From Enterobacter cloacae subsp. cloacae ATCC 13047 (lineage in GTDB: Bacteria; Pseudomonadota; Gammaproteobacteria; Enterobacterales; Enterobacteriaceae): a stretch of 64,000 nucleotides of DNA. The position numbers were made by a program, and so were the translations under genes. This document shows positions 42,541 through 51,684 of this stretch, in pieces. How positions within the stretch are numbered: the first letter of the stretch is position 1; every line of letters starts with the position of its first letter. The notes below the pieces were generated by a model. The model worked only from the letters and a program-made list of their open reading frames with translations. It was not told the DNA's origin and did not search any database. The stretch is from contig NC_014121.1 of NCBI RefSeq assembly GCF_000025565.1, positions 1,240,001-1,304,000 on the forward strand, in the 5' to 3' direction.

Positions 42541-42630
42541 TATTTCTCATCTTACCTATTACAGCAATGGGTTCCGTTTAAACGCATTTCCGCTACAATT
42601 GACAACCATTCAAATGGTTAAGAGGCGTGA

Positions 42631-43593
42631 ATGAGTCAGGCGAAAACCGGCATCCTGCTTGCCAATCTGGGCACCCCAGAAGCACCTACGCCAGAAGCGG
42701 TAAAACGCTATCTGCGACAATTTTTAAGCGACACGCGCGTTGTGGATACCCCAAGACTGCTGTGGTGGCCATTACTGCGTGGCGTGATTCTGCCCATTCG
42801 TTCACCGCGCGTCGCCAAACTCTATCAGTCTGTCTGGATGGAAGAGGGCTCGCCGCTGATGGTCTACAGCCGTCGTCAGGAGAAAGCGCTGGCTGCCCGC
42901 CTGCCGGATATGCCTGTCGCGCTCGGCATGAGCTATGGCAAACCGTCTCTGGAAAGTGCGGTCGACGCGCTGCTCGCGCAGGGGGTTGAGCACATTGTGG
43001 TGCTGGCACTCTACCCGCAGTACTCCTGCTCGACGGTTGCTGCGGTGTGGGACGAACTGGCCCGCATTCTGGCGACCCGCCGCCGCATTCCGGGCGTGAC
43101 CTTTATACGCGACTACGCCGATAACGAACTCTATATCAAAGCGCTTGCCAGCAGTGCCCGCGCGTCGTTTGAAAAACACGGCGAGCCGGATCTGCTGCTG
43201 CTGTCCTATCACGGCATTCCGCAGCGTTTCGCTAACGAAGGGGATGATTATCCGCAGCGCTGTCGCGATACCACGCGTGAGCTGGTGTCCGCGCTCGGCC
43301 TGCCGCCGGAGAAGGTGATGATGACTTTCCAGTCGCGCTTTGGTCGCGAGCCGTGGTTGACACCGTATACGGACGAAACCCTCAAAATGCTCGGCGAGAA
43401 AGGCGTGAAGCATATTCAGGTGATGTCGCCGGGCTTTTCGGCCGATTGCCTGGAAACGCTGGAGGAGATCGCGGTGCAAAACCGGGAGTTTTTCCTGGAG
43501 GCTGGCGGTGAGAAGTACGAGTACATTCCGGCACTTAACGACGCTCCGGAACATATCGACATGATGGTCTCGCTGGTGACCAACAGCCGCTGA
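42631..43593 (+). CDS. hemH: ferrochelatase HemH
   Basis: A 320-residue ferrochelatase. It inserts Fe(II) into protoporphyrin IX, the last step of heme synthesis. The N-terminus [18 protein letters not shown] and the catalytic histidine in [13 protein letters not shown] (about 194) are present, as is the metal-side [15 protein letters not shown]. In E. coli K-12 the esterase gene aes follows; here gsk follows directly. Confidence 0.97.
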   Translation: MSQAKTGILLANLGTPEAPTPEAVKRYLRQFLSDTRVVDTPRLLWWPLLRGVILPIRSPRVAKLYQSVWMEEGSPLMVYSRRQEKALAARLPDMPVALGMSYGKPSLESAVDALLAQGVEHIVVLALYPQYSCSTVAAVWDELARILATRRRIPGVTFIRDYADNELYIKALASSARASFEKHGEPDLLLLSYHGIPQRFANEGDDYPQRCRDTTRELVSALGLPPEKVMMTFQSRFGREPWLTPYTDETLKMLGEKGVKHIQVMSPGFSADCLETLEEIAVQNREFFLEAGGEKYEYIPALNDAPEHIDMMVSLVTNSR

Positions 43594-43601
43594 TCGCACT
43601 C

Positions 43602-43633
43602 TGGGCCGGGTTTGTGCTACCATTCCCGGCCCA
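43602..43633 (+). terminator. hairpin between hemH and gsk
   Basis: TGGGCCGGG pairs with CCCGGCCCA around a 14-base loop, in the 62-base gap before gsk. Perfect nine-base stem without a T tract. Confidence 0.55.
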
Positions 43634-43655
43634 TATTCTATGCACAGTTCAGACC

Positions 43656-44960
43656 ATGAAATTTCCCGGTAAACGCAAATCCAAACACTACTTCCCTGTT
43701 GATGCCCGCGATCCGCTCCTGCAGCAAATCCAGCCTGAAAATGAAACCAGCGCGGCATGGGTCGTCGGTATCGATCAGACGCTGGTGGACATTGAAGCGA
43801 AAGTGGATGATGCGTTTGTCGCCCGTTACGGTCTGAGCGCCGGCCACTCGCTGGTAATCGAAGACGATGTTGCGGAGGCGCTCTATCAGGAGCTGGTGCG
43901 TGACAACCTGATCACCCATCAGTTTGCCGGTGGCACCATCGGCAATACCATGCATAACTACTCCGTTCTGGCAGACGACCGCTCAGTGCTGCTCGGCGTG
44001 ATGTGCAGCAACATCGAAATTGGTGGCTACGCCTACCGTTACCTGTGCAATACCTCCAGCCGTACCGATCTTAACTATCTGCAGGGTGTCGACGGCCCCA
44101 TTGGCCGCTGCTTTACGCTGATCGGTGAATCCGGCGAGCGTACCTTTGCCATCAGCCCCGGCCACATGAACAAGCTGCGTGCCGAGAGCATTCCCGAAGA
44201 GGTGATTGCGGGCGCGTCGGCGCTGGTGCTCACCTCCTACCTGGTGCGCTGCAAGCCGGGCGAGCCGATGCCGAAAGCCACCATGAAGGCGATTGAGTAT
44301 GCGAAAAAGTACGATGTGCCGGTGGTCCTGACGCTGGGAACGAAATTTGTGATTGCCGACAACCCGGAGTGGTGGCAGGCCTTCCTGAAAGAGCATGTCT
44401 CGATTCTGGCGATGAACGAAGAAGAAGCTGAGGCCCTCACCGGCGAGAGCGATCCGCTGCTGGCCTCCGATAAAGCGCTGGACTGGGTGGATCTGGTGCT
44501 CTGCACCGCCGGACCGGTAGGGCTGTATATGGCAGGCTTCACGGAAGAAGAGAGTAAACGCAAAACCCAGCATCCGCTGCTGCCTGGCGCCATCGCCGAG
44601 TTCAACCAGTATGAGTTCAGCCGTGGCATGCGTTATAAAGACTGTGTTAATCCGCTGCGGATCTACTCGCACATCGCCCCGTACATGGGCGGCCCGGAGA
44701 AGATCATGAACACCAACGGTGCGGGCGACGGTGCGCTGGCGGCGCTGCTGCATGACATCACCGCCAATGCCTACCACAAAACCAACGTGCCGAATTCCAG
44801 CAAACATAAGTTCAGCTGGCTCACCTATTCGTCGCTGGCGCAGGTGTGTAAATACGCGAACCGCGTCAGTTATCAGGTGCTGAACCAGCACTCCCCGCGC
44901 TTAACACGTGGCCTGCCGGAAAGGGAAGACAGCCTCGAAGAGGCGTACTGGGACAGGTAA
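43656..44960 (+). CDS. gsk: inosine-guanosine kinase
   Basis: A 434-residue PfkB-family kinase that phosphorylates guanosine and inosine to their monophosphates with ATP. It has the family motif TNGAGDGALAALLHD (about 353) near the C-terminus. The start MKFPGKRKSKHYFPVD at 43656 is the E. coli start. The last codons and the terminator are part of a sequence also found downstream of amtB. Confidence 0.96.
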   Translation: MKFPGKRKSKHYFPVDARDPLLQQIQPENETSAAWVVGIDQTLVDIEAKVDDAFVARYGLSAGHSLVIEDDVAEALYQELVRDNLITHQFAGGTIGNTMHNYSVLADDRSVLLGVMCSNIEIGGYAYRYLCNTSSRTDLNYLQGVDGPIGRCFTLIGESGERTFAISPGHMNKLRAESIPEEVIAGASALVLTSYLVRCKPGEPMPKATMKAIEYAKKYDVPVVLTLGTKFVIADNPEWWQAFLKEHVSILAMNEEEAEALTGESDPLLASDKALDWVDLVLCTAGPVGLYMAGFTEEESKRKTQHPLLPGAIAEFNQYEFSRGMRYKDCVNPLRIYSHIAPYMGGPEKIMNTNGAGDGALAALLHDITANAYHKTNVPNSSKHKFSWLTYSSLAQVCKYANRVSYQVLNQHSPRLTRGLPEREDSLEEAYWDR

Positions 44961-44964
44961 AAGC

Positions 44965-44995
44965 AAAACGGCAACGCATGTTGCCGTTTTTAGTG
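44965..44995 (+). terminator. gsk terminator (copy C of the amtB block)
   Basis: AAAACGGCAAC pairs with GTTGCCGTTTT around GCAT, then T and AGTG. Same design as the amtB terminator at 7961 and its duplicate at 8056. Confidence 0.92.
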
Positions 44996-45001
44996 TTTAT
45001 T

Positions 45002-45047
45002 CCCTCTCCCGGTGGGAGAGGGTCAGGGTGAGGGCATCAGGCCGCAC
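45002..45047 (+). repeat. REP-like repeat, copy 8
   Basis: CCCTCTCCC-GGT-GGGAGAGGG, then TCAGGGTGAGGGCATCAGG and CCGCAC, between the gsk terminator and ybaL. Nearly the same as the copy at 7999. Confidence 0.88.
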
Positions 45048-45052
45048 GAAAC

Positions 45053-46729
45053 TTACCTCGTCACAGCCTCTTCAACCGGCGGCTTCGCCAGCAGCGCCAG
45101 CATCGTATTCGCAATTTCGCGCTCACCCATCACCACCTGATTCGCACCCCGTTCGGTGATGTAATCCACCTCGTCGTCGTAATGGGCGCGGGCAATGATC
45201 TCAATCGTTGGGCATTTCTCACGTGCAGTGGCCACAATCTCACCCGCTTCGTAGCCGTTTGGAATGGTCAGCAGCAGCCAGCGGGCGCAGTCCAGATGCG
45301 CCAGGTTCATAATTTCTTCGTTCGCCGCATTGCCCAGCACTGCGCGAATACCGCGCTCGCGCAGCTCATCGACGCGGGTGCGCGAGGTTTCAATCACCAC
45401 CAGCGGGATCCCCTGCGCCATCAGCTTCTCGCCGAGCAGGCTTCCCACGCGGCCAAAGCCGACCAGCAGGGCGTGGTTGCAAATATCCACCGGGATCTGC
45501 TTCTCTTCTTCAATGGCCTCTTCGAGCGTCTGCTCTTCAAGGGTTTCGGTTTTATCGAGATATTTTTCCAGCAGCGCGAACAGCACCGGGTTCAGCATAA
45601 TCGAGAGGATCGCTCCCGCCAGCACCAGGTTCTGCCCGGCCTGCGGCAACAGGTTGAGCGCCATCCCCAGACCCGCCAGAATAAAGGCGAACTCACCAAT
45701 CTGTGCCAGGCTGGCGGCGATGGTAAGAGCGGTACGCGGCGAGTGGCCGAACATTCGCACCAGGAAAAAGGCGGCGACCGACTTACCAAAGATGATAATC
45801 GCCAGCGTCCCCAGTACGGCCAGCGGCTGCTGAACCAGAATCATCGGATCAAACAGCATCCCGACGGAGACAAAGAACAGCACCGCGAAGGCATCACGCA
45901 GGGGGAGGGTGTCGTGCGCCGCTCGGTGGCTCAGTTCGGATTCGTTCAGCACCATCCCGGCGAAGAACGCGCCAAGGGCAAAGGAGACGTCAAAGAGCTC
46001 CACCGCACCAAAGGCAATCCCCAGCGCCAGCGCAAGGACGGAAAGGGTGAACAGTTCACGCGAGCCGGTGGCCGCGCTGCGCGACATGATCCACGGCACC
46101 AGACGGCGGCCTACCAGCATCATGATGGCGATAAACGCCACCACTTTTCCGATTGTGATGCTCATATCCAGCGCCAGCGAGGCAAAGCCGTGGGTGTCTT
46201 TTTCCATCATTCCGGCGACGGCAGGCAGCAGGACCAGCGTCAGCACCATCACCAGATCTTCAACAATCAGCCAGCCGATTGCGATTTGTCCGCGCTGGCT
46301 GTCTATCAGCTGCCTCTCTTCAAGCGCGCGCAGCAGCACCACGGTACTGGCGGTTGAGAGACACAGCCCAAATACGATGCCGGTCATTAACGACCAGCCC
46401 AGTACGGCCGAAAGCGCCATGCCCAGCAGCGTCGCCACCCCTATCTGGGCGATCGCTCCCGGTATGGCGATCGACTTTACCGCCATCAGGTCCTTCAGGG
46501 AAAAATGCAGCCCCACGCCAAACATCAGCAGAATCACGCCCAGTTCCGCCAGTTCAGGTGCCAGTTTGGTATCCGCAACGAAGCCAGGCGTAAACGGTCC
46601 CGCCAGTACCCCGGCTAACAGATAGCCCACAAGAGGGGAAATACGCAGTTTATTGGCAATCATGCCGAGAATAAAAGCGAGCACAAGTCCACCAACAATG
46701 GTGGTGATAAGCGGTGTGGCGTGGTGCAT
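45053..46729 (-). CDS. ybaL: CPA2 cation:proton antiporter YbaL
   Basis: A 558-residue KefB/C-like antiporter. An N-terminal membrane domain of about twelve helices (residues 5-390) with SPLVGYLLAGVLAGPFTPGF, then a RCK/TrkA-N domain with LLVGFGRVGSLLGEKLM (about 418) that binds a nucleotide. Predicted potassium or other cation/proton exchange at the inner membrane; no direct function is established. The reported E. coli protein has the same length. Confidence 0.93.
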   Translation of the reverse strand: MHHATPLITTIVGGLVLAFILGMIANKLRISPLVGYLLAGVLAGPFTPGFVADTKLAPELAELGVILLMFGVGLHFSLKDLMAVKSIAIPGAIAQIGVATLLGMALSAVLGWSLMTGIVFGLCLSTASTVVLLRALEERQLIDSQRGQIAIGWLIVEDLVMVLTLVLLPAVAGMMEKDTHGFASLALDMSITIGKVVAFIAIMMLVGRRLVPWIMSRSAATGSRELFTLSVLALALGIAFGAVELFDVSFALGAFFAGMVLNESELSHRAAHDTLPLRDAFAVLFFVSVGMLFDPMILVQQPLAVLGTLAIIIFGKSVAAFFLVRMFGHSPRTALTIAASLAQIGEFAFILAGLGMALNLLPQAGQNLVLAGAILSIMLNPVLFALLEKYLDKTETLEEQTLEEAIEEEKQIPVDICNHALLVGFGRVGSLLGEKLMAQGIPLVVIETSRTRVDELRERGIRAVLGNAANEEIMNLAHLDCARWLLLTIPNGYEAGEIVATAREKCPTIEIIARAHYDDEVDYITERGANQVVMGEREIANTMLALLAKPPVEEAVTR

Positions 46730-46924
46730 TCCGTCTCCTTTCGTTGTGGGTGTTCCATTTTGGTGAAAACCAAAAACCGAGTAATAGTTTATGACAATTT
46801 TTACCCTTGTGTTTATGAATAATTGTTGAAGTTTGAATAAAACGGCAATATGCCTCAGAAAAGGCAGGTTTTGATAAATTCAGAGAAGGGATGAACAGGA
46901 AAGCCTTATGCCATGAGGGCATCA

Positions 46925-46951
46925 GGCTGCCAAAGTTACACTTTGGCAGCC
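46925..46951. terminator. hairpin between fsr and ybaL
   Basis: GGCTGCCAAAG pairs with CTTTGGCAGCC around TTACA, an 11-base perfect stem 6 bases downstream of the fsr stop. No T tract; probable transcript end for fsr. Confidence 0.65.
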
Positions 46952-46957
46952 ATGAAA

Positions 46958-48178
46958 TTACGCTTTATGACGATTATCAGGCAGGAATATGGTCAACATC
47001 CCCAGAAGTGGCAGGAAAGCGCAGATTTTATAAACCAGGAAGATACTGGTGTGGTCGGCAACCATGCCTAACACGGCTGCACCAAGGCCGCCCATGCCGA
47101 AGGCGAAACCAAAGAAGAGCCCGGAAACCATACCAATACGCCCCGGTAACAACTCCTGCGCATACACCAGGATAGCCGAGAACGCCGAAGCCAGAATAAA
47201 ACCAATAATCACCGTTAAAATGCCCGTCCATTCAAGGCTGGCGTAAGGCAAAATAAGGGTAAAGGGAGCAACGCCAAGGATAGAGCCCCAAATAACATAT
47301 TTACGGCCAATTTTATCCCCGACTGGCCCGCCAATCACCGTCCCTGCTGCGACGGCAAACAGGAAAGCAAACAGGTGGAACTGCGCGTTTTGTACCGATA
47401 ATCCGAATTTTTGCATCAGGTAAAAGGTGTAATAGCTGCTGATGCTCGCCATATAGAAATATTTCGAGAAAATCAGCACCAGCAGCACGGACACGGCCAG
47501 GATAACCTTATTGCGTGGAAGGGGATTGATAACCTTCACTTTTGGTTTGCCTTTGTTTACGCGGTGCTGTGCGGCATACCAGCGACTGATCTGGGCGAGC
47601 ACAACGATCGCCAGCAGGGCGGCCAGCACAAACCAGGCGACGTTACCCTTGCCGTAGGGGGCGATGATCACTGCCGCCAGCAGCGGGCCGAGGGAACTGC
47701 CAAAATTACCGCCCACCTGGAAGAGTGATTGCGCCAACCCGTGGCGCCCGCCGGAGGCCATACGTGCCACGCGGGAGGACTCCGGATGGAAGACCGACGA
47801 GCCGGTCCCCACCAGCGCGGCGGCAAGCAGCACCGCTTCAAAACTGCCCGCCATAGCCAGCAGCACCAACCCGCTCAGGGTGAAGCACATGCCAATCGGC
47901 AGCGACCACGGCATCGGATATTTATCCGTCCAGTAACCGACGATAGGTTGCAGTAGCGAAGAGGCCAGCTGGAAGGTCAGGGTGATCATCCCGATCTGCA
48001 CGAAGGTTAATGAAAACTCGGATTGCAGCAGCGGGTAAATCGCCAGGATCAGCGACTGGATCATGTCGTTGAGCAGATGGGAGAGGCTAATAGCGCCTAA
48101 GACTTTAAATGAGGTGCGCGAGGGTGGCGGCGACGCCGGCGCGCCCGAAACGGGCTGGGTTGATTCACTGATTGCCAT
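46958..48178 (-). CDS. fsr: fosmidomycin resistance MFS transporter Fsr
   Basis: A 406-residue major facilitator protein with 12 predicted helices. The N-terminal part is LLNDMIQSLILAIYPLLQ, and the loop between helices 2 and 3 has GYWTDKYPMPWSLPIG. It exports fosmidomycin when present in high dose in E. coli; the normal substrate is unknown. The start MAISEST at 48178 is close to the E. coli start; the frame is open three codons upstream. Divergent from ushA. Confidence 0.92.
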   Translation of the reverse strand: MAISESTQPVSGAPASPPPSRTSFKVLGAISLSHLLNDMIQSLILAIYPLLQSEFSLTFVQIGMITLTFQLASSLLQPIVGYWTDKYPMPWSLPIGMCFTLSGLVLLAMAGSFEAVLLAAALVGTGSSVFHPESSRVARMASGGRHGLAQSLFQVGGNFGSSLGPLLAAVIIAPYGKGNVAWFVLAALLAIVVLAQISRWYAAQHRVNKGKPKVKVINPLPRNKVILAVSVLLVLIFSKYFYMASISSYYTFYLMQKFGLSVQNAQFHLFAFLFAVAAGTVIGGPVGDKIGRKYVIWGSILGVAPFTLILPYASLEWTGILTVIIGFILASAFSAILVYAQELLPGRIGMVSGLFFGFAFGMGGLGAAVLGMVADHTSIFLVYKICAFLPLLGMLTIFLPDNRHKA

Positions 48179-48341
48179 AAATACCACGTCGTTAGTGATG
48201 AAAAATGCAGGGGGTAATTATTATCCAACTAACATACCTGCCAGCGACATTTGAAGAAAGTCGCAATTATGAAAACTTATTTGTCTATTCTTGTTACTCA
48301 CTGTAATTTTTGCGTTTGTCTATTGGTCAGGGAGAGAGAAG

Positions 48342-49994
48342 ATGAAGTTAATGAAGCATGGCGTCGCGTTGGCGCTGCTCGCCGCCTGGGGTCTGGCAAG
48401 CCTGCCCGCACAGGCGTATGAAAAAGACAAAACGTATAAAATTACGATCCTGCATACCAACGATCACCACGGCCATTTCTGGCGCAGCGAGTACGGCGAA
48501 TATGGTCTCTCCGCGCAAAAAACGCTGGTGGATGGCATTCGTAAAGAGGTTGCCGCCGAAGGGGGCAGCGTGCTGCTGTTATCGGGGGGCGATATCAATA
48601 CCGGCGTGCCGGAGTCCGATTTACAGGATGCTGAGCCTGATTTTCGTGGCATGAATTTAATCGGTTACGATGCAATGGCCGTCGGAAACCATGAGTTTGA
48701 TAACCCACTGAGCGTGCTGCGCCAGCAGGAAAAATGGTCCAAATTCCCGTTCCTCTCCGCCAATATCTATCAGAAAAGTACCGGTGAACGCCTGTTTAAA
48801 CCGTGGGCGCTGTTTAAGCGTCAGGATCTGAAAATCGCGGTGATTGGCCTCACCACGGACGATACGGCAAAAATTGGCAACCCGGAGTTCTTTACCGATA
48901 TCGAATTCCGTAAACCGGCAGACGAAGCGAAGCTGGTGATTCAGGAGTTGCAGCAAAATGAAAAACCGGACGTGATCATCGCCACCACCCATATGGGACA
49001 TTACGACAACGGCGAGCATGGTTCTAACGCACCGGGCGACGTTGAAATGGCGCGCAGCCTCCCTGCGGGCTCGCTGGCAATGATTGTGGGTGGTCACTCA
49101 CAAGATCCGGTGTGCATGGCCTCGGAGAATAAAAAGCAGGTGGATTATGTTCCGGGCACGCCGTGTGCACCAGACCGTCAGAACGGGATCTGGATTGTGC
49201 AGGCACACGAGTGGGGTAAATACGTTGGCCGTGCCGACTTTGAGTTCCGTAACGGCGAGATGAAACTGGTGCATTATCAGCTCATCCCGGTCAACCTGAA
49301 GAAAAAAGTGACCTATCCGGACGGGAAAAGTGAGCGCGTACTCTACACCCCGGAGATCCCCGAGAACCCACAGATGCTCTCCCTGTTAACCCCGTTCCAG
49401 AATAAAGGCAAAGCGCAGCTGGACGTGAAAATCGGTACGCTGAACGGGCGTCTGGAAGGGGACCGCAGCAAAGTCCGTTTCGTACAGACCAATATGGGTC
49501 ACCTGGTGCTGGCGGCACAAATCGCGCGCACCGGCGCTGATTTTGGTGTGATGAGCGGCGGCGGGATCCGTGATTCCATCGAAGGCGGGAATATCACCTA
49601 TAAAGATGTGCTGAAGGTGCAGCCGTTTGGCAACGTGGTGGTTTATGCCGATATGAGCGGGAAAGAGGTGATTGAGTACCTTACCGCCGTGGCGCAGATG
49701 AAGCCGGACTCTGGCGCCTATCCGCAGTTCGCTAACGTCAGCTTTGTGGCCAAAGACGGCAAGCTCAACGATCTCAAAATCAAGGGTGAGCCGGTTGATC
49801 CCGCGAAAACCTACCGTCTGGCAACCTTAAGCTTTAACGCCACCGGCGGCGACGGTTATCCGCACATCGATAATAAACCGGGCTATGTGAATACCGGCTT
49901 TATTGATGCCGAGGTTCTGAAGCAGTTTATCGAGCAGAATTCACCGATCGACGTGAATGCGTATGAGCCGAAAGGCGAGGTGAGCTGGCAGTAA
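48342..49994 (+). CDS. ushA: bifunctional UDP-sugar hydrolase/5'-nucleotidase UshA
   Basis: A 550-residue periplasmic enzyme. The signal peptide ends about residue 25 (PAQA|YEKD). The metallophosphatase domain has ILHTNDHHGH and GGDINTG, GNHEFDN and TTHMGHYD; the C-terminal domain recognises the nucleotide. It hydrolyses UDP-glucose and 5'-nucleotides for nucleoside salvage. The ATG at 48342 precedes a good signal peptide; the frame is open 17 codons upstream. Confidence 0.97.
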   Translation: MKLMKHGVALALLAAWGLASLPAQAYEKDKTYKITILHTNDHHGHFWRSEYGEYGLSAQKTLVDGIRKEVAAEGGSVLLLSGGDINTGVPESDLQDAEPDFRGMNLIGYDAMAVGNHEFDNPLSVLRQQEKWSKFPFLSANIYQKSTGERLFKPWALFKRQDLKIAVIGLTTDDTAKIGNPEFFTDIEFRKPADEAKLVIQELQQNEKPDVIIATTHMGHYDNGEHGSNAPGDVEMARSLPAGSLAMIVGGHSQDPVCMASENKKQVDYVPGTPCAPDRQNGIWIVQAHEWGKYVGRADFEFRNGEMKLVHYQLIPVNLKKKVTYPDGKSERVLYTPEIPENPQMLSLLTPFQNKGKAQLDVKIGTLNGRLEGDRSKVRFVQTNMGHLVLAAQIARTGADFGVMSGGGIRDSIEGGNITYKDVLKVQPFGNVVVYADMSGKEVIEYLTAVAQMKPDSGAYPQFANVSFVAKDGKLNDLKIKGEPVDPAKTYRLATLSFNATGGDGYPHIDNKPGYVNTGFIDAEVLKQFIEQNSPIDVNAYEPKGEVSWQ

Positions 49995-49999
49995 CGTTG

Positions 50000-50046
50000 T
50001 GCGGCCTGATGCCCTCACCCCAACCCTCTCCCACCGGGAGAGGGCG
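50000..50046 (-). repeat. REP-like repeat, copy 9 (inverted)
   Basis: GCGGCCTGATGCCCTCACCC then CCCTCTCCC-ACC-GGGAGAGGG: the reverse complement of the copy at 7999, directly downstream of ushA. Confidence 0.88.
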
Positions 50047-50055
50047 TGAACACAA

Positions 50056-50085
50056 AAAACGGTAACGTCTGTTACCGTTTTGCTT
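50056..50085. terminator. ushA terminator
   Basis: AAAACGGTAAC pairs with GTTACCGTTTT around GTCT. A-rich on one side and T-rich on the other, so it may also end ybaK transcripts coming from the right. Confidence 0.88.
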
Positions 50086-50116
50086 TTACCTCGCAGCCGC
50101 CACCCGGCTTTTTCTT

Positions 50117-50712
<596 letters not shown>

Positions 50713-50717
50713 CGGCT

Positions 50718-50797
50718 CAACCGAAGGTCTCCTTCGGCATAATAAAAACGATGAAATTCCTCTTTGACGGGCCAATAGAAATATTGGCCATTTTTTT
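50718..50797 (+). ncRNA. chiX: small RNA ChiX (MicM/SroB)
   Basis: An about 80-base Hfq-binding RNA in the ybaK-ybaP space, the place of E. coli chiX. The terminator GGCCAATA-GAAA-TATTGGCC plus seven T's (50770-50797) and the target-pairing segment GAAATTCCTCTTTGACGGGC are as in E. coli. The 5' hairpin is different: CCGAAGG/CCTTCGG in place of the E. coli stem. In E. coli ChiX represses the chitoporin chiP mRNA. The exact 5' end is inferred from the promoter. Confidence 0.9.
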
Positions 50798-51590
50798 ATT
50801 TCAGCAGCGACGGCAAGTTTCCTTCTCCGTACAAATGTAATGCCCCCACCGCAACCACGTAATGCCCGGCAGGTAACGCATGCAGCGTCTGCCGCCATGC
50901 CGCATTGCGTGCATTCATCAGCACATCATACAGCGATTCACTGAACGTCGACGGCAGCGTTAATTTCCCCTCAGCAGGCGGGGCATCCAGCCACCAGCCA
51001 ATCATGGTTTGCAGCAGACGGGCGTTGGTATGCCAGTGCGTTAGCGTATCATCAAGAAGAATGAGACCGTCATCAGGCAACTGGCGAAGGAGGGCAATCT
51101 GGCTATCGGTACCTTCCAGCTCAATGATCGGCAGACGGCGTGCCCGGGCCGCATTCAGCAGCTGGTAATCAATACCATAATCACCGCGCAGACCCAGACG
51201 CTGCGCCTGCGTCGCCTGTAATATCATGGCAATCTGCCAGAGCGGCAGGGTGTCCAGCATCGAGAGCGAAACGCCGGTTTCATCCGCCACGCGCGTCAGT
51301 TCGGCGAGCTGAGCCTCGTCCAGACGGTCGGCCAGGGTGAGATCGCTCTCCAGCCCGGCAAAGGGAGACTCGTGGCCTGAAATATCCGCCTCAACCACCA
51401 GCGCATCGGCCTGCTTCAGGAGGGATAACAGACCAGAGGGCAGCGGGGACATATCCTGCGTGCCCATATGTATGCTGCCCACCAGGTGCAGATGCTGACC
51501 GCCGGGGAGCGAGATATCCATTCCGGGCCAGGTATAACGGCGGGGGAAGAGGGCGCGAAACGATGTTTTTATACGGCGAAACAGACTCAT
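50796..51590 (-). CDS. ybaP: TraB-family protein YbaP
   Basis: A 264-residue TraB/PrgY-family protein (GumN-like), same length as E. coli YbaP. The two conserved GX2H-type parts are LVGSIHMGTQDM (about 37) and VVAVGALHLYGEGN (about 248). The family is suspected to be metalloproteases; activity here is unproven. The start MSLFRRIKTSFRAL is preferred over a GTG-free extension upstream. Its last two bases overlap the end of chiX on the opposite strand. Confidence 0.9.
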   Translation of the reverse strand: MSLFRRIKTSFRALFPRRYTWPGMDISLPGGQHLHLVGSIHMGTQDMSPLPSGLLSLLKQADALVVEADISGHESPFAGLESDLTLADRLDEAQLAELTRVADETGVSLSMLDTLPLWQIAMILQATQAQRLGLRGDYGIDYQLLNAARARRLPIIELEGTDSQIALLRQLPDDGLILLDDTLTHWHTNARLLQTMIGWWLDAPPAEGKLTLPSTFSESLYDVLMNARNAAWRQTLHALPAGHYVVAVGALHLYGEGNLPSLLK

Positions 51591-51684
51591 ACGCGCTCCA
51601 TAAACGGAAAGGTTCATGCTAACGCGTGGGGCAGGGCGGCGCAACAGGTGAACGTCGGCACGTTTCGTAGGCCGGGGAAGCGTA

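Noticed and set aside
45182..46357. A 391-codon open frame on the plus strand
   Set aside because: Antisense to ybaL with shadow-frame composition and no recognisable domain.
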